A stretch of DNA of 6,964 bases from Solirubrobacterales bacterium (GTDB lineage: Bacteria > Actinomycetota > Thermoleophilia > Solirubrobacterales > Solirubrobacteraceae). The notes below the pieces were generated by a model. The model was not told the origin of the DNA and ran no database searches. It worked only from the letters and a program-made list of their open reading frames with translations. The DNA lies in assembly GCA_025963955.1 (NCBI GenBank), contig JAOPZU010000483.1, positions 1 through 6,964 on the forward strand. Reading direction: 5' to 3'. Positions 5,447-6,964 of the stretch are shown here, one piece after another. Made by a program: the position numbers and the translations under genes. Every line of letters starts with the position of its first letter. Position 1 is the stretch's first letter.

Positions 5447-6228
5447 CCTGCCACGGCCTCGCTCGTCGCGAACGCCGAGCGCTCCGGCGGGCGGGGCGTT
5501 CTCGGCGTGATCGCGATCTCCGCGAACGGCGCGTCCTGCGTCCACGTCGCCTCGCCCTGCTTGTAGAGCTCGAGCAGCGCGAAGAGCGTCACGCAGATCG
5601 TGACCCGGTCGGCGTCCTTGACGGCCTCGGTGAAGGTGCAGGCGCCGCGGCGGAGGATCGAGCGCAGGTGCGCGAGGCGGTCGGAGACGCTGACCCGCGG
5701 GATCGTGAGGTGGTCGAGCCGGACCGCCTCCGGCATCCGCAGCAACCCGCCAAGGGCGCCGCCGAGGACCGCCGGATCGTAGGCCTGAGCCGGGTTCTCG
5801 TCGTAGGTGACCTTCTTCAGGAAGGCCGGCAGCGGCGCGCTGCGGTAGCGGTAGCCGTGCTCGCCCGCCAGGCGCTCGGCGAGGTGGTCGGCGGCCTGGC
5901 GGTAGCGCTTGGCCTCCACCAGGCGGGCCAGGAGCTCCTCCGCGGCCTCCTGCGGCGCGAGGTCCTCCAGCAGGTCCTCCTCCTCGCGCGGCAGCATCAG
6001 CCGCGACTTCAGCTCCAGCAGCGCGGCGATGAGCACGAGAAACTCGGTGGCGATCTCCAGGTCGAGCTCGCCGCGCTCCTGCAGGAAGTCCATGTAGCTG
6101 ATGACCACGTCGGCGAGGGAGACCTCCAGGAGGTCGACCTCCTCGCGCAGGACGAGCGTCAGGAGCAGGTCGAACGGCCCGGAGAAGACCTCCAGGTCGA
6201 GCTCGAGCTCTTCGATGATCCGGGCCAC
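5443..6228 (-). CDS. scpA: Segregation and condensation protein A (kleisin)
   Basis: ScpA is the kleisin that bridges SMC heads and recruits ScpB. This 261-residue protein opens with LDLEVFSGPFDLLLTLV, the standard ScpA N-terminal segment, followed by EVDLLEVSLADVVISYMDFLQ and the helical SMC-neck binding region with EFLVLIAALLELKSRLMLP. An acidic stretch (REEEDLLEDL) links to the middle region. The C-terminal winged helix includes TICVTLFALLELYKQGEA and ends FAEIAITPRTPRPP. The GTG at 6228 is chosen because it lies just before the conserved N-terminus. There is no Shine-Dalgarno (the preceding bases are pyrimidines), but TAGCGT lies 7 nt upstream, suggesting a leaderless mRNA. It is translationally coupled to scpB through a four-base overlap. 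Confidence 0.95.
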   Translation of the reverse strand: MARIIEELELDLEVFSGPFDLLLTLVLREEVDLLEVSLADVVISYMDFLQERGELDLEIATEFLVLIAALLELKSRLMLPREEEDLLEDLAPQEAAEELLARLVEAKRYRQAADHLAERLAGEHGYRYRSAPLPAFLKKVTYDENPAQAYDPAVLGGALGGLLRMPEAVRLDHLTIPRVSVSDRLAHLRSILRRGACTFTEAVKDADRVTICVTLFALLELYKQGEATWTQDAPFAEIAITPRTPRPPERSAFATSEAVAG

Positions 6229-6235
6229 GAGGAGG

Positions 6236-6241
6236 ACGCTA
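6236..6241 (-). promoter_or_regulatory. Candidate -10 element for leaderless scpA
   Basis: TAGCGT on the minus strand fits TANNNT and ends 7 nt before the scpA GTG. The bases between are CCTCCTC, which cannot act as a Shine-Dalgarno. No clear -35 is visible 16 to 19 nt further upstream. Spacing and the missing Shine-Dalgarno support transcription starting at the GTG. Confidence 0.45.
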
Positions 6242-6323
6242 GCGAGGGCGTCGGTCGGCACCGCCGGGCGGGAACGCCCACCCCACCTGGGATTTCCGCA
6301 GTTTGCGGGGTGGCCCGGCGTCG
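6242..6323 (-). other. Structured spacer between trpS and scpA
   Basis: No gene is seen here. On the RNA leaving trpS there are three possible stems: CCACCCC/GGGGTGG (6313-6307 with 6284-6278), the smaller CCGCA/TGCGG (6308-6304 with 6300-6296), which overlaps it by two bases, and GGGCG/CGCCC around a UUCC tetraloop (6279-6275 with 6270-6266). None is followed by a U-run. They may form the trpS transcript end upstream of the scpA promoter. Confidence 0.4.
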
Positions 6324-6964
6324 CTAGCGGGCCGGACCCACGCCCATGGCGCGGCGCACGTCGTGGAGTGTCCGCGCGGTGATCGCACGGGCCTTGGCGG
6401 CCCCGTCGGCGAGCGTCTGCTCCAGGGCGTCCTCGTCCGCCCGCAGCGCCGCGTAGCGCTCGTGCACGGGCGCGAGCATGGCGATGACCGCTTCGGCCGT
6501 CGCCACCTTCAGGTCGCCGTATCCGCGCGCGCCCTCCAGCGACGCGAGCGCCTCCTCGACGCTCGTCCCCCGGGAGGCGGCGAGGATGTCGACGAGGTTC
6601 GTGACCCCGGGCTTGTCCGGTCCGACGCTGATCTCCGTCCCCGAGTCGGTGACCGCGCGCTTGAACTTCTTCAGGATCGCCGCGGGCTCGTCCAGGACGT
6701 ACACGCGCCCCTCGTCCCCGCCGACCGAGGTGGACATCTTCCGCGTCGGCTCCTGCAGGTCCATGATCCGGGCCCCGACCGCCGGGATGCGGTGCTCGGG
6801 GACCACGAGGACCGGCTCGCCCTCGGGCGCGAAGCGCGAGTTGAAGCGCCGCGCGCACTCGCGCATGAGCTCGATGTGCTCGCGCTGGTCCTCGCCGACC
6901 GGGACCTCCTCGGCGCGGTAGGCGAGCACGTCCGCCGCCTGCAGGACGGGGTAGAAGAGCAGGC
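6324..6964 (-). CDS. trpS: Tryptophanyl-tRNA synthetase, C-terminal part (N-terminus beyond right edge)
   Basis: This class I synthetase charges tRNA-Trp. The visible 213 codons begin at LLFYPVLQAADVLAYRAEEVPVG in one run across the right edge, the segment before the GEDQ motif that contacts tryptophan and ATP in TrpS. The second class signature appears as KMSTS (AAG at 6740) in place of the usual KMSKS. VYVLDEP, KKFKRAVTDSG and the C-terminal anticodon-binding helices with NLVDIL and GYGDLK follow. Compared with about 330 residues in E. coli TrpS, some 120 N-terminal residues, including the HIGH-type motif, are outside the window. The protein ends GVGPAR with a TAG stop. The gene precedes scpA on the same strand, but a structured gap and a candidate promoter suggest separate transcription. 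Confidence 0.95.
   Translation of the reverse strand, partial: LLFYPVLQAADVLAYRAEEVPVGEDQREHIELMRECARRFNSRFAPEGEPVLVVPEHRIPAVGARIMDLQEPTRKMSTSVGGDEGRVYVLDEPAAILKKFKRAVTDSGTEISVGPDKPGVTNLVDILAASRGTSVEEALASLEGARGYGDLKVATAEAVIAMLAPVHERYAALRADEDALEQTLADGAAKARAITARTLHDVRRAMGVGPAR

Noticed and set aside
1383..6328. Repeated GCTAGC hexamers at 1383, 2893, 6238 and 6323, three of them over stop codons
   Set aside because: A TAG stop flanked by GC and C gives this hexamer readily. At the base composition here about two copies are expected by chance, so four is not a convincing signal.
6724..6740. KMSTS instead of KMSKS in TrpS as a sign of an inactive or unusual synthetase
   Set aside because: The second lysine of this loop varies among class I synthetases, and the rest of the visible TrpS is intact, so I do not treat it as a defect.
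1..6964. Search for tRNA genes, CRISPR arrays, insertion sequences and attachment sites
   Set aside because: No cloverleaf, regularly spaced repeats, transposase motifs or flanking target duplications were seen. Nearly all the sequence is accounted for by coding genes and the short gaps described.

Overview
The window is a very GC-rich chromosomal segment of compact housekeeping genes with strong third-position GC. The gene content and order (trpS, scpA-scpB, rluB, then an aromatic amino acid cluster) and the apparent use of leaderless transcripts point to a high-GC actinomycete-type bacterium. A Thermoleophilia/Solirubrobacterales-like lineage is my best guess, by inference only. I see no mobile elements, CRISPR arrays, tRNAs or rRNAs.

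Layout, right to left, on the minus strand unless stated. trpS enters from the right edge, with its N-terminus cut off. A 95-nt structured gap follows, then scpA and scpB, overlapping by ATGA. A convergent plus-strand rlmN comes next, divergent from rluB with only a few bases between their starts. After rluB there is a short gap holding a perfect 10-bp hairpin, then aroH (chorismate mutase). aroH overlaps a hisC-family aminotransferase by GTGA. A 284-nt stretch without a conventional gene follows, then aroF (DAHP synthase), and finally the first 15 codons of tyrA (prephenate/arogenate dehydrogenase) at the left edge.

The aroH-hisC-aroF-tyrA group holds the committed first step of the shikimate pathway plus the Phe/Tyr branch enzymes (mutase, dehydrogenase, transaminase), so the HisC-like protein probably acts at least partly as an aromatic aminotransferase. 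The most interesting element is in the 284-nt gap. A short ORF starts just after hisC and ends in Tyr-Ala-Tyr-Ala-Trp-Ser-Trp-Arg-Phe-Ser-stop. Behind it lie mutually exclusive RNA stems and then the aroF ribosome binding site. This looks like a ribosome-mediated attenuator sensing all three aromatic amino acids at the entry to their shared pathway.

Other points: aroF has no stop codon in any minus-strand frame before the window edge, so its frame runs through the tyrA start. Three genes without a good Shine-Dalgarno (rlmN, rluB, scpA) have a TANNNT hexamer 6 to 8 nt before the start codon, as expected for leaderless mRNAs. The rluB/rlmN pair appears to share one compact divergent promoter.
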